From: Paenibacillus campinasensis
GTDB lineage: Bacteria > Bacillota > Bacilli > Paenibacillales > Paenibacillaceae
Reading direction: 5' to 3'
NCBI RefSeq assembly: GCF_002272015.1
Contig: NZ_NPBY01000015.1
Coordinates: 1 to 64,000 of the forward strand
DNA length: 64,000 nt
Shown here: positions 34,621 to 43,772 of the stretch, in pieces
How the letters are laid out: each line of letters begins with the position of its first letter
How positions within the stretch are numbered: position 1 is the first letter of the stretch
The notes under the pieces: generated by a model
Database searches by the model: none
What the model saw: the letters and a program-made list of their open reading frames with translations, nothing else
What the model was told of the DNA's origin: nothing
Made by a program: the position numbers and the translations under genes

Positions 34621-34706
34621 ATCTGGAAGCTTTATCTCTACCAGTAAAGCACCCACCATGGACAATTCCGGAGTCTAAGGACTCCCGAAATATAATAAGG
34701 AATTTT

Positions 34707-34766
34707 GGCGCTATTTCCGGCAGATTTGATTCATGTCTGGCGAGGAAATAGCGCCATTCTCTTTTT
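34707..34766 (+). terminator. Terminator after the ABC-F gene
   Basis: A 12-bp perfect stem (GGCGCTATTTCC / GGAAATAGCGCC) around a 25-base loop is followed by ATTCTCTTTTT. Confidence 0.75.
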
Positions 34767-34875
34767 CTTGGGTGACTTATGACCGGATCAATGACCATGC
34801 AAATTTGATGGGCTTGTCACAAAACAGCGAATTCAAGTTGTTATATAAATGTAAACAGCAAAGGAGGTGAGCTTC

Positions 34876-35469
34876 TTGCATCCTGTAATCCCCGGGGAAG
34901 CTATGGACAAGAACCAAAAAATCGAATGGCTTATAGAGCGGGTTAAGGCTGGAGACAAGGAGGCCTATGCTCCAATTATTCGCCAGTTTGAACGGCAGAT
35001 GTACACGTATTGTTATTATATTCTGCGAAATCACGAAGAGACGGAGGATGCGGTTCAGGAAATTTTTATCAGGGCCTATACTAATCTTCATCAGTACAGC
35101 AATCAAGTATCCTTTTCTGCCTGGTTATACAAGGTAGCCTACCATCATCTGATCAATATAAAGAAGAAACAGGGCCGAATTGTAAAACTGATTGAGCGCT
35201 GCCAAGAACAGCATACGGTACAGGATATTTCCCCGCATCAGTCGGCAGTTGAGGAACTATTAACGTATCTCACAGCAGAGGAGCGTCACATTCTACTGCT
35301 CAAATCGGTAGAGGAATATCATTTTGAGGAGATTGCAGAAGTGATGGGGATCAAGCCCGCGACCTTGCGCAAGAAGTATGAGCGAATACGCAAAAAGTTG
35401 ATGGCAAAAGCAAAAGAAAAAGGAGTGTTGGCCCATGGTACATTTGCCGAATCGCATGGAATCCGCTGA
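34876..35469 (+). CDS. ECF-type RNA polymerase sigma factor
   Basis: A 197-residue sigma factor. Region 2 carries HEETEDAVQEIFIRAY and FSAWLYKVAYHHLIN. Region 4 has ERHILLLKSVEEYHFEEIAEVMG followed by a recognition helix with LRKKYERIRKKL. The TTG at 34876 is 8 bases after a perfect AAAGGAGG; an ATG at 34903 is a possible alternative. Its 3' end overlaps the anti-sigma gene by 35 bases. Confidence 0.85.
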   Translation: MHPVIPGEAMDKNQKIEWLIERVKAGDKEAYAPIIRQFERQMYTYCYYILRNHEETEDAVQEIFIRAYTNLHQYSNQVSFSAWLYKVAYHHLINIKKKQGRIVKLIERCQEQHTVQDISPHQSAVEELLTYLTAEERHILLLKSVEEYHFEEIAEVMGIKPATLRKKYERIRKKLMAKAKEKGVLAHGTFAESHGIR

Positions 35470-36610
35470 AATGGAGGACATCGAGCGGATGATCCGCCAT
35501 TCGTCGATGCCAAGAGAAAGCATGAGTACAAAAATTATGAATCGAATAGGAGAGATGGAAATGAGCAGAACAAGTAACAAGGCTTCAAGACAAGGGAAAA
35601 TGTGGAAACGCACAATCGTGGCCGCTTCGGCAGCCGCAGTTCTCGGAGGAGGGATTATCGGTTCCGGCTTCGTGTCCCCGGTGATGGCAGATGCTCTAAA
35701 GCAGGTTCCGGTGTTCGGTACGCTCTTTAAAGGCACCTCAGAGGAAAGCGTGAAAGCCGCTTTGGATCAAGGAATCGTCAGTGATCCGAATATGAGTGTA
35801 ACGCAGGATGGCGTAACGCTGAAATTGAGCGATCTGCTGTATGACGGAACGAGATTGTCCTTTGTGCTGGACCGGGAAGGGGTGGACCTTGAGGGAACGG
35901 TCGCACCTTTAAGCGAAAGGGAAAAGCCTGAAGACGAAATGCCAAAAGGGTATATTAAATCGGCAGGAACGACGATACTTATCGACGGCAAAGAATTCAA
36001 GTTCAGTGAAGGGGGAGCCAGTACAGGCAGCTTTGGAGATTACCCTCTTCGAGATAATGCTTTCCGCGCAGAGTGGCAGTTAAACGACAAAGCAGCTTGG
36101 GGCAATGAATTTGAGCTGACGATTCGGGTCGAAGTGACGGGCGTTGATGAAGCCTTCGAATTCAAGGTTCCGGTGAAAATCGAGAACGATGCCGTGTTGC
36201 TCAAGCCGAACGCTACCCAAAGTTATGATGGTTTCAGTTACACAGTCAAACAGATTTCCCTCACGCCGGTAACGACCCAGCTGGTCATCGACAGCACTGG
36301 GATGGTGCCAAGATCCGCGGAACAAACCGGCGATTTGATCGCCAGCATGATGTATTACGATATTGTAGATGAGGAAGGCAATCTGTTAACCCACGATAAG
36401 TTCGGATATTTCAACAGTGAGCCAAAAACGGAATACCATGTTGATCAGCTGTACAGTCCGGTTAAAGGGACGCCGAAGCAACTTACCATTAAGCCGTTTA
36501 CACTTACAGTAAACAAAAAGGATTGGAGCGTTGTCGGCCAAGGTAAAGATAGCTATGGCGACAAAACGTACATCAAGGAATTGGAAATGACCATTCCTGT
36601 TATAGAATAA
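35435..36610 (+). CDS. Anti-sigma factor, DUF4179 type
   Basis: A 391-residue membrane protein. Residues 1-58 are cytoplasmic, 59-82 (IVAASAAAVLGGGIIGSGFV in part) span the membrane, and the outer part has a DUF4179 domain with LKQVPVFGTLFKG, followed by a beta-rich domain, probably DUF5643-like (SYDGFSYTVKQISLTP and a WSVVGQG tail). It overlaps the sigma gene by 35 bases, with AAGGAG inside that gene. It would hold the sigma factor at the membrane until a signal reaches the outer domain. Confidence 0.8.
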   Translation: MVHLPNRMESAEMEDIERMIRHSSMPRESMSTKIMNRIGEMEMSRTSNKASRQGKMWKRTIVAASAAAVLGGGIIGSGFVSPVMADALKQVPVFGTLFKGTSEESVKAALDQGIVSDPNMSVTQDGVTLKLSDLLYDGTRLSFVLDREGVDLEGTVAPLSEREKPEDEMPKGYIKSAGTTILIDGKEFKFSEGGASTGSFGDYPLRDNAFRAEWQLNDKAAWGNEFELTIRVEVTGVDEAFEFKVPVKIENDAVLLKPNATQSYDGFSYTVKQISLTPVTTQLVIDSTGMVPRSAEQTGDLIASMMYYDIVDEEGNLLTHDKFGYFNSEPKTEYHVDQLYSPVKGTPKQLTIKPFTLTVNKKDWSVVGQGKDSYGDKTYIKELEMTIPVIE

Positions 36611-36653
36611 GAAAAAGGCGGTTCTCGAGAATAATTTCGAGAACCGCCTTTTT
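36611..36653. terminator. Bidirectional terminator after anti-sigma gene
   Basis: A 17-bp stem (AAAAAGGCGGTTCTCGA and its complement) around an 8-base loop, with a T-run on the plus strand and an A-run upstream. Confidence 0.92.
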
Positions 36654-36791
36654 GTCCAATTGCTGGACAGCGTCTCCAACGTCCGAGCCCATGTCAATCT
36701 CTGGTCTATAGGTTGTCAGAAGATTTCATTCATATCTCGGTCCATCGGGTACTTTCATAGTATCGAGCTCAGGGCTCAGGGATGCGGCCTG

Positions 36792-37829
36792 CTATTCAGC
36801 TACATACGCGGCGAGCAAGCGGGTCGTGTTCAGCACAGCCTGCTTGTGCGTTCGCTCCATCGCGTGCGATGCGTGCACGCCCGGACCGATCAGCGCGGCC
36901 CGGATATTGCTTCCGGCGGAGAGGGCTGCTGAGGCATCGGAGCCGTAGTTCGGGTAGATGTCGACCGCGTACGGTATGCCTTCTTGCTCTGCCAGACGGA
37001 TCAGGCGAGAAGTCATTTCATAATCATAAGGGCCTGAGGAATCCTTGGCACAGATCGATACATCGGTCTCCTTGCAGCTGAGATCATCGCCGATGCATCC
37101 CATATCCACCGCAATCATCTCGCTGATATCGGATGGAATATAGGCCGCGCCGTGCCCAACTTCCTCGTAGTTGGAAATGAGAATTTTCACGTGATGGCGC
37201 GGGCTCCAGTTGTCCCGCTTCATCGATTCCAGCAGACCGAAGAGGGCAGCTACGCTTGCCTTGTCATCCAGATGCCGGGATTTGATGTAGCCGCTTGGCG
37301 TGATGACCGGCCGGGCATCGAAGGAGATAAAGTCACCGACGCCGATGCCAAGCTTCTTCACATCATCAGCGTTCTCAACCTGCTCGTCTATTCGGACCTG
37401 CATATGGCTTTCCTCACGTTCAAATGTGCGGGCATCGTTGAAGACGTGGACAGACGGCTTCGTTGTCATAATCGTTCCGGTGTATACCTTGCCGGCGCGG
37501 GTGTGGATTTGGCAATATTCGTTCTCGATGCTGTTCATCATGAAGCCGCCGACGCGGGTCAGGCGGAGCGTGCCGTCGGTGTTGATCGAGCGAACCATCG
37601 CGCCTAGCGTGTCCACATGGCCGCTGAGACCAATGGTTCGGCTGCCGTCGGTGCCAGGGACGCTTAGAATAGCACCGCCTTTCTCGTTATATTGAAAATC
37701 GATGCCGAGCTTTGCTGCCTCTTGCTCCATGCGTTTCATAATATGGGCGGTATAACCGGTCGGGCTCGGGGTGTCCAGAAGCTCTGTCAGCAAACTCAAA
37801 ATATAATCTTCATTCGGCTGGATAGACAT
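36792..37829 (-). CDS. M42 family metallopeptidase (glutamyl aminopeptidase type)
   Basis: A 345-residue cytoplasmic aminopeptidase. Metal and catalytic stretches are LSGHVDTLG (first zinc His-Asp), KSRHLDDKAS (bridging Asp), ISNYEEVGHG (catalytic Glu pair), VDMGCIG and the terminal GVHASHAMERTH. Members form dodecameric shells and trim peptides made by the proteasome or other proteases. AAAGGAG precedes the ATG. The LapA-domain gene lies upstream on the same strand. Confidence 0.92.
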   Translation of the reverse strand: MSIQPNEDYILSLLTELLDTPSPTGYTAHIMKRMEQEAAKLGIDFQYNEKGGAILSVPGTDGSRTIGLSGHVDTLGAMVRSINTDGTLRLTRVGGFMMNSIENEYCQIHTRAGKVYTGTIMTTKPSVHVFNDARTFEREESHMQVRIDEQVENADDVKKLGIGVGDFISFDARPVITPSGYIKSRHLDDKASVAALFGLLESMKRDNWSPRHHVKILISNYEEVGHGAAYIPSDISEMIAVDMGCIGDDLSCKETDVSICAKDSSGPYDYEMTSRLIRLAEQEGIPYAVDIYPNYGSDASAALSAGSNIRAALIGPGVHASHAMERTHKQAVLNTTRLLAAYVAE

Positions 37830-37873
37830 AGAGAAAACTCCTTTAATTCAATTCGTGTTTTTGTTTAGGTCTG

Positions 37874-38215
37874 CTACTTGCTTTCTTCCGGTGCGCGGTC
37901 TGATTCGCTGTCCTGTGACTCGGCCTCGGTCTCCCTTTGCGGAATTTCAGGTGTATATCCTGTGACCTCCTGAATATGTATGAGCTGTCCGGCCAGGGAT
38001 TTGATCTCCTTCTGCATCTGATATTGGCGGTATATCCCGTAAGAGCCGACGATGATCCCCCCGATCAATGTGCAGCCGATAATGAGCAGAATCAGCGGGA
38101 TCGAAACCTTGGCGAACAGCAGATTGACTTGCACCGGATCCACATTGATCACGGCAAAAATGGCCGTCAGCAGTGCGAATATTAGCCCTGCGATCAGTGA
38201 CCATTGCATTTTCAT
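37874..38215 (-). CDS. LapA-domain (DUF1049) membrane protein
   Basis: A 113-residue protein with two membrane segments (about residues 5-25 and 39-62) and a helical, acidic tail (RETEAESQDSESDR). The VNLLFAKVSIPLILLIIG pattern is typical of the LapA domain. E. coli LapA helps lipopolysaccharide assembly, which cannot apply to this cell type, so its role here is unknown. GGAAGGAGG lies 7 bases before the ATG at 38215. Confidence 0.75.
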   Translation of the reverse strand: MKMQWSLIAGLIFALLTAIFAVINVDPVQVNLLFAKVSIPLILLIIGCTLIGGIIVGSYGIYRQYQMQKEIKSLAGQLIHIQEVTGYTPEIPQRETEAESQDSESDRAPEESK

Positions 38216-38241
38216 ATGGACACCTCCTTCCACAACAGTAT

Positions 38242-38275
38242 AAAATCCCTTGCCGCCATGGGGCAAGGGATTTTA
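38242..38275. terminator. Terminator between LapA-domain gene and pepF
   Basis: A 13-bp stem AAAATCCCTTGCC / GGCAAGGGATTTT with a 6-8 base loop. On the minus strand it ends in TTTTATAC and should stop transcription of pepF. Confidence 0.75.
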
Positions 38276-38311
38276 TGGAGCATGTCGTACCGGCCGCCTG
38301 GCAGATACGAA

Positions 38312-40102
38312 TTATCGGGTCAGCTCTTCCATCTGACGGATAATGTCTTCGAACACGCTCATCGCTTCGCGAATCGGTTCCGGCGAAGACATGTCAACAC
38401 CGGCTTTTTTCAGAATGTTGATGGAATAATCGCTGCCCCCGCTCTTCAGGAAGCCAAGGTAGCGGTCCACAGCAGGCTGGCCTTCTTCAAGAATTTGCTT
38501 GGAGAAGCTGGTCGCTGCCGAGAATCCGGTAGCATATTTGTACACGTAGAAGCTGGTGTAGAAATGCGGGATACGCGCCCATTCCATCGCGATTTCCTTA
38601 TCGACCGCCATGCCTTTGCCGTGGTACTTCACGTTCAGATCATAGTAAATGTCAGACAGATCCTGAGCTGTCAGCGATTCGCCGCTTTCGGCCCGGTCAT
38701 GCACAAGCTTCTCGAATTCGGCAAACATCGTTTGACGGAACACGGTTGTACGGAACTGATCGGCATAGTAGGTGAGCAGGTACATTTTTTGCTTCGGATC
38801 GGTTGCGTTTTTCAGCAGGTAATCCATAAGCAGCGCCTCATTGGTTGTCGAGGCCACTTCCGCGAGGAAGATCGTGTACTGCGCGTCCCGGTATTTCAGG
38901 TTCGTATCCGAGTAGAACGAGTGGAGCGCGTGACCCATTTCATGGGCAAGGGTGAACATGCTGTTCAGATTGTCCTTGTGGTTCAGAAGCACATATGGGT
39001 GGGTACCGTATGCGCCCCAGCTGTATGCGCCGGTCCGTTTGTTCTCGTTCTCGTACACGTCGATCCAGCCATTGTCATAACCGGCCTTCAGGTTGTTCAA
39101 ATAATCTTCGCCGAGCGGAGCCAGACCCTCGATGGTCATCTGCTTGGCCTCGTCGTAGGTAATATCCCATTTGTATTCTTCCACCAGCGGTGCGAACAGG
39201 TCATACATATGCAGTTCATCCACGCCGAGCAGCTTCTTGCGCAGCTCCATGTAACGGTGAAGCAGCGGAAGGCTCTCATGGATGGTGTCGATCAGATTCG
39301 TGTACACTTCCTTCGGAATGTTGTCGCCATACAGGGACATTTCCAGCACGGAAGGGTATTTGCGAACCCGGGAGTAGAACATGTTCTTGTTCACATTAGC
39401 ATTCAAGGTCGCCGCAAGCGTGTTCTTCTGCTTGCCATATGTTTCGTACACCGCTTTGAATGCACGCTCGCGCACTTCACGATTCGGATTCTCGAGGAAC
39501 TGGATGTAGTTTCCGTGTGTCAGCTCGACTTCCTTGCCTTCTTCGTTCATGATCTTCGGAAATTTCATGTCCGCATTGTTCATCATGCCGAAGATCGTCT
39601 GCGGGGCAGTAGACAGGTTGCCGACCTGGGCCAGCAGCGCCTCCTCGGTTTTGGACAGGACATGCGCTTTCTCACGCTTCATCTCCGTCAGGGTGAAGCG
39701 GTAATCCTGAAGGCTCGGATCGGCAATCAGCTTGTCGAGCTCGGCGTCGGACAATGCAAGAATCTCCGGCGTAATGAAGGAGAGCGCTTCGCCGACTTCG
39801 ACATTGAGTTTCTTGGCTTTCGAAGAAAGAGCTTGGTATGTAGGGTTAGCCGTATCCTCATCATGATGCAGATGGGCGTACACGTATAGCCGCTCGGTAT
39901 GGTAGGAAATTTCGTCTTCGAGCTCGAAGCAGGATTTGATCGCTTCGGCGCTGTTCAGTTTTCCGTGAAATTCATGGGTGCGCTTCAGCAGTTCGCGGAC
40001 ATTCGCGTAGCTCTCATCCCATGCTTTCTGATCGGCAAACAAATCCTCCAGCTTCCATTTATGCTCAGCGGGAACTTCAGAGCGCTTCAATAATTTTTCC
40101 AT
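38312..40102 (-). CDS. pepF: Oligoendopeptidase F (M3 family)
   Basis: A 596-residue zinc endopeptidase of the M3B family. The zinc motif is FTLAHEMGHALHSFY, with HEMGH, and the conserved C-terminal YKYATGFSAA follows. It cuts peptides of about 6-18 residues in the cytoplasm. Start at 40102: AAGGAGG lies 5-6 bases upstream, and homologues begin with MEKLLKRSEVP-like sequence. The frame remains open upstream and has another strongly supported ATG at 40234 that would add a signal-peptide-like 44 residues (listed separately). Confidence 0.92.
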   Translation of the reverse strand: MEKLLKRSEVPAEHKWKLEDLFADQKAWDESYANVRELLKRTHEFHGKLNSAEAIKSCFELEDEISYHTERLYVYAHLHHDEDTANPTYQALSSKAKKLNVEVGEALSFITPEILALSDAELDKLIADPSLQDYRFTLTEMKREKAHVLSKTEEALLAQVGNLSTAPQTIFGMMNNADMKFPKIMNEEGKEVELTHGNYIQFLENPNREVRERAFKAVYETYGKQKNTLAATLNANVNKNMFYSRVRKYPSVLEMSLYGDNIPKEVYTNLIDTIHESLPLLHRYMELRKKLLGVDELHMYDLFAPLVEEYKWDITYDEAKQMTIEGLAPLGEDYLNNLKAGYDNGWIDVYENENKRTGAYSWGAYGTHPYVLLNHKDNLNSMFTLAHEMGHALHSFYSDTNLKYRDAQYTIFLAEVASTTNEALLMDYLLKNATDPKQKMYLLTYYADQFRTTVFRQTMFAEFEKLVHDRAESGESLTAQDLSDIYYDLNVKYHGKGMAVDKEIAMEWARIPHFYTSFYVYKYATGFSAATSFSKQILEEGQPAVDRYLGFLKSGGSDYSINILKKAGVDMSSPEPIREAMSVFEDIIRQMEELTR

Positions 40103-40234
40103 AGGAATCCTCCTTAGATGATAGGTATGAAATGAAGTTCGGGCGGCTTCCGCTCTCGGAACAGCGGATGAGACAGCGGTACAAGGGATTAGCGTCAGCG
40201 CTGCGGCAACGCACAGCACCTTAAAACATCTCAT
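40103..40234 (-). other. In-frame N-terminal extension of PepF, signal-peptide-like, with own RBS
   Basis: Reading in frame into pepF, 44 residues begin MRCFKVLCVAAALTLIPC and go on to a RAEAA site. The start follows TTAGGAGGATGCCAT, an excellent ribosome binding site, and no stop occurs before the pepF start. The stretch looks like a Sec signal peptide with a weak basic end. Possible readings are a second, exported PepF form, a leader peptide gene that has lost its stop, or chance. Confidence 0.5.
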
Positions 40235-40308
40235 ATGGCATCCTCCTAAAAAGTAGCAATCGAGCCATAGTATGCCGCGATATCCGCTGTTTCATCCTTT
40301 ATTCTTAT

Positions 40309-40494
40309 TTAAGAGGAACCCGAACTTAGGAAACTGTATACAATGAGGTAAAAGGCAAACAGGACCATGACAGCTGCAATGAGGGCCATTCCCCGTCTTA
40401 ACTGGGTCGGAATCCGATCCCTGTTCATAATCATGATGAACCCGAGGCTAAAGGCCAATATGATGAAAATAACGGCATTTGTGTAATCCATCAT
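40309..40494 (-). CDS. Small two-helix membrane protein
   Basis: A 61-residue protein with hydrophobic segments at residues 6-22 and 36-56, and a basic linker (NRDRIPTQLRRG). It begins right after the stop of the upstream small gene, with AGGTG as binding site, so it is translationally coupled to that gene. No known family. Confidence 0.6.
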   Translation of the reverse strand: MMDYTNAVIFIILAFSLGFIMIMNRDRIPTQLRRGMALIAAVMVLFAFYLIVYSFLSSGSS

Positions 40495-40728
40495 TTACAC
40501 CTGCTTGAAACGGTCCATGATTTGCTGCCATTCCTCTTCCCGTCCTTCGAATTCCTCTTTAGGAAAGCGTTGCTGCACCCACTGCATGAGTGCCGGACGG
40601 CTCATAAAGGTTTGTGTATCCTCGCCCCACTGATCGGAAATTTCCCGAAGTACAATGTAGCGTCCCTGGACCTCAACAGTCATCATGTTCCATTTGTCTT
40701 TTTTGTATATCTCATGTTTTTTGATCAT
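40495..40728 (-). CDS. Small cytoplasmic protein of unknown function
   Basis: A 77-residue charged protein with a predicted beta-strand part (VEVQGRYIVLREI) and a helical C-terminus (RPALMQWVQQRF and EEEWQQIMDRF). GAAGGAA lies before the ATG. It forms a two-gene unit with the small membrane protein that follows directly. I do not recognise the family. Confidence 0.6.
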   Translation of the reverse strand: MIKKHEIYKKDKWNMMTVEVQGRYIVLREISDQWGEDTQTFMSRPALMQWVQQRFPKEEFEGREEEWQQIMDRFKQV

Positions 40729-40851
40729 GTGGCAATTCCTTCTCCGTCTGCGACTTAGGCTTTTGGGTCAATGATAACGCAATGGCGGGTTGAAAAGCAA
40801 ATGATCTTCCGTTAAAAAATGCTAAAAAACCCGGCATAGGAAAATGACGGA

Positions 40852-40880
40852 TTGCAATGTAGGAAAACATGGGATATAAT
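40852..40880 (+). promoter_or_regulatory. Promoter of the cold-shock gene
   Basis: TTGCAA (40852-40857), a 17-base spacer and TATAAT (40875-40880) form a strong sigma-A-type promoter. A leader of about 40 bases follows. Confidence 0.75.
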
Positions 40881-40925
40881 ATGGGTATTCGCCATAGATG
40901 GCGGTATTTTTAGGAGGTTGTTCAT

Positions 40926-41123
40926 TTGAAAGGTACAGTTAAATGGTTTAACGCAGAAAAAGGTTACGGCTTCATTTCCGTTGAAGGTGGCGAGGATGTA
41001 TTCGTACATTTCTCCGCAATCCAAGAAGAAGGCTTCAAAACTTTGGAAGAAGGCCAAGCGGTAGAGTTCGAGATTACAGAAGGCAACCGCGGTCCTCAAG
41101 CAGCCAACGTAACAAAACTGTAA
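40926..41123 (+). CDS. Cold-shock protein (CspA/CspB family)
   Basis: A 65-residue single-domain OB-fold protein with RNP1 KGYGFIS (12-18) and RNP2 VFVHFSA (25-31). It binds single-stranded RNA/DNA and prevents mRNA structure at low temperature. The start is TTG, backed by AGGAGG 9 bases upstream and by the invariant MKGTVKWFN start. It has its own promoter and terminator. Confidence 0.95.
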   Translation: MKGTVKWFNAEKGYGFISVEGGEDVFVHFSAIQEEGFKTLEEGQAVEFEITEGNRGPQAANVTKL

Positions 41124-41169
41124 GTCAACTCCGAAGCGGAGATCTTATAGAATTACCTAGGCATGGAAG

Positions 41170-41199
41170 CACAGTTCCTACATGGAACTGTGTTTTTTT
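41170..41199 (+). terminator. Terminator after the cold-shock gene
   Basis: ACAGTTCC and GGAACTGT form a stem with a 5-base loop, extended by A/T pairs, followed by seven T residues. Confidence 0.9.
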
Positions 41200-41255
41200 G
41201 CGTGTAGGGGCCCGGTGCGGGTCCAAGCTTGGGGCAAGCCTATAACCGGGGGCGG

Positions 41256-42449
41256 TCAGCCCCCGATTCCTTCATGATAGACCTGCCCAGGCTTCGCCAG
41301 CAGATGGCGGCCGAGGAAGCCGGCAAAAGCCAGCACGGACAACATCGCCGCCAACATGTAGAAGAAGGGGCGTCCGGCATGTTCAAACAGGATGCCGCCA
41401 AAGGCGCCGCTGATCAGCCCCGAAGCGCTGGACCAGAAGATGGTGAACAACGCCATGCCGGTCGCCCTGAATTGGAGCGGCATCATCCGCGTAATATACC
41501 GGACGGCCGTTACATAGAAGACGCCGAAGGTGATGCTGTGCAGGCACTGCACGGCAAGCACGACGATTGGATCGGCCGCGAGCGCCATCAGCAGAAAGCG
41601 CAGTCCAAACATGAGGCTGGCAAAAGCGAGCAGCGGAAGTTCCTTGATGTTGTCGCCGTATTTGCTCAGCAGAAAGAAAATCGGAATTTCGCTCACAGCC
41701 GCAATCATGAGCGCCCAGCCAATCAGTCCTTCTCCCGCCCCGAGCTGGGACAGGGTTACCGTGAAGAAGGCCTCGTTCATGCGGTGGGCGAGCGCCAGGC
41801 AGAGCGTGCACCCGAAGAACCACAAGAGCTCCCTGGAGCGCAAAAGTCTCAGCAGGTTCGCCGCATTCATGCCTTCGACCTTGTTCATGACCCCGTCTTT
41901 CAGCTGAAGGGAGAACAGCAGCGTAAATACGCTGAGCGCTATGCCGATGGCCAGCGTCCAGGACACCCCTTGAGCGCCGATGACATACCCGATCGCGAGT
42001 GCAAAAAAAGCGTAGCCGAGCGATCCGAACACGCGAATCACCGTGAAGCTGCGCCCGTAGCGCTGCGCGGTCTGGATGGCCATCGTGTCCGCCAGCGGAT
42101 AGACCGGATAATAGAAGAAATAGAACAGGCTGATCACGGTGAACACCAGCGCGAAGCCTGACACCTGCCAGAGCAGAAGCAGCAGCACAAGCTGGCCGAT
42201 CAGCAGCAATGTCAGAATGCGCTTGATCGTACGGTATTTGTCGCTGGCGTAGCTCCAGATCATGTTCGAGAACATCGAGATCAGCGGACCGATAGCATAC
42301 AGATAGCCGATCTGGGCGCTGCTGAACCCGATGCTTTTGTAATACAAAGGAAAGTATGAGATGACCAGGGCGGTGGAGCCGAATATCGTAAACATAAACG
42401 CGCGCAGCCAGTTCTGGTCTGACGCGGCGGGCATCGTTTTCTTGTTCAT
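41256..42449 (-). CDS. MFS transporter (MFS_1-like, YwbF-like)
   Basis: A 397-residue transporter with twelve membrane helices in the LacY/NupG-like (MFS_1-like) branch: SYFPLYYKSIGFSSAQIG at the first helix, WSYASDKYRTIKRIL after helix 2, and a second-half YITRMMPLQFRATGMALF stretch. It resembles B. subtilis YwbF. The substrate (nucleoside, sugar or phenylpropionate-like acid) is unknown. GGAGAAG lies 9 bases before the ATG at 42449; an ATG at 42467 has a weaker site. Confidence 0.85.
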   Translation of the reverse strand: MNKKTMPAASDQNWLRAFMFTIFGSTALVISYFPLYYKSIGFSSAQIGYLYAIGPLISMFSNMIWSYASDKYRTIKRILTLLLIGQLVLLLLLWQVSGFALVFTVISLFYFFYYPVYPLADTMAIQTAQRYGRSFTVIRVFGSLGYAFFALAIGYVIGAQGVSWTLAIGIALSVFTLLFSLQLKDGVMNKVEGMNAANLLRLLRSRELLWFFGCTLCLALAHRMNEAFFTVTLSQLGAGEGLIGWALMIAAVSEIPIFFLLSKYGDNIKELPLLAFASLMFGLRFLLMALAADPIVVLAVQCLHSITFGVFYVTAVRYITRMMPLQFRATGMALFTIFWSSASGLISGAFGGILFEHAGRPFFYMLAAMLSVLAFAGFLGRHLLAKPGQVYHEGIGG

Positions 42450-42668
42450 AAACGAAAGCTTCTCCATATCTTTATTTCAAATGACAACTCCGCTAAGTAT
42501 ATAACATATTGCGTAATGGAGATAGATGAATATATGCCTGTATTCACGATATCGCCGGCGAAATTCCAAAGTCAATGAAGGTTGTTATTTGTGCAAAATG
42601 TACGATCATATTATAATTAAGTGTGGTTTGGATAGGTATAAAAGACAACCGTGTGGAGGCAGAGTTCA

Positions 42669-43748
42669 TTGAATGATCAGGAGCTGAGCCGTAAGGTACC
42701 GCGCAGCCCGTTTGGGCTGATGAACCGGGTATACAAATTCATATTGCCGGAAGTGCGGATTGAACTGGATAAGTGGCGTCAGGAAGCCGAACGAATACCG
42801 GATGAGGAGCTGCGGAGGCAGGCGCTGGCCAGCATCGACACCAAGCGCTTCCACTGTCAAGGGGGAGCGGTCTATGCTGCGGCAAGTCTCCCGGACAAAC
42901 ATATCCTTATTCCGCTCATTGTGGCATACCAGACGATCAGTGATTATCTGGATAATTTATGCGACCGCAGCACTTCTTTGGATCCCGCGGATTTCAGGCA
43001 GCTTCATCAATCGATGCTGGATGCCGTCACCCCGGGAAGCGAGCTGGCTGATTATTATTCGCTCCGGACAGAGAAGGAGGATGGGGGATATCTGACCCGT
43101 CTTGTAGAGACCTGCCGGAACCGGATTGCAGAGCTTCCTGGATATGAGGCGGCACAGCCCTACATAAGGGATCTGGCTGAGCTGTACACCGATCTGCAAG
43201 TGTACAAGCACATCCATCCGCAAGAGAGAGAATCCGCATTGCTGGAATGGTGGTCCCGCCATGCGCACCGGACGCCGCATTTGCGCTGGAATGAGTTTGC
43301 AGCGGCAACGGGCTCGACGCTCGGCGTGTTCATGCTGTTTCTGGCCGCCACCGACCCCTTTCTGGATGACGAGGATGCGTCGACCATTCATGGGTCTTAT
43401 TTTCCTAACGTATGCAGTCTCCATATTATGCTGGATTACCTGATTGATCAGGACGAAGACAGGCTGGGCGGCGATTTGAACTTTTGCAATTACTACGAAG
43501 ATGCGGATACGATGCTAAACCGTATTGCTTCTATCGTTGAGTGGGCACGGAAGGATGTCACGGCGATCCCCTCGACCCCTTTTCATCGCATGATTATAGA
43601 GGGGCTACTTGCCCTATATTTATCCGACCCCAAAGTCAGCGAGCAGCAGCTGGTACGCTCCGTATCCAGGCGCCTGATGAAGAGAAGCCCGATGACCCGG
43701 TTATTTTTCTTTGTCAACAGCCGATGGATTCGCAAGCATAAAGTATGA
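42669..43748 (+). CDS. ytpB: DUF2600 / tetraprenyl-beta-curcumene synthase (YtpB-like)
   Basis: A 359-residue all-helical protein of the DUF2600 family. B. subtilis YtpB cyclises heptaprenyl diphosphate to tetraprenyl-beta-curcumene, the precursor of C35 sesquarterpenes found in spores. The probable metal-binding motif is DYLDNLCD (residues 92-99), replacing the classic DDxxD of terpene synthases, and YLIDQDEDRLGGD is a second acidic stretch. The TTG start at 42669 is 9 bases after TGGAGG. A GTG at 42651 is a poorer choice. pfkA begins 24 bases later. No squalene-hopene-type cyclase partner lies in the window. Confidence 0.88.
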   Translation: MNDQELSRKVPRSPFGLMNRVYKFILPEVRIELDKWRQEAERIPDEELRRQALASIDTKRFHCQGGAVYAAASLPDKHILIPLIVAYQTISDYLDNLCDRSTSLDPADFRQLHQSMLDAVTPGSELADYYSLRTEKEDGGYLTRLVETCRNRIAELPGYEAAQPYIRDLAELYTDLQVYKHIHPQERESALLEWWSRHAHRTPHLRWNEFAAATGSTLGVFMLFLAATDPFLDDEDASTIHGSYFPNVCSLHIMLDYLIDQDEDRLGGDLNFCNYYEDADTMLNRIASIVEWARKDVTAIPSTPFHRMIIEGLLALYLSDPKVSEQQLVRSVSRRLMKRSPMTRLFFFVNSRWIRKHKV

Positions 43749-43772
43749 GTCACTTAAGGAGGAATAAGAATC

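Noticed and set aside
38204..39889. Very long plus-strand open frame (561 codons)
   Set aside because: Antisense to pepF, which has an intact HEMGH zinc motif. The plus frame has low complexity of the antisense type and no RBS.
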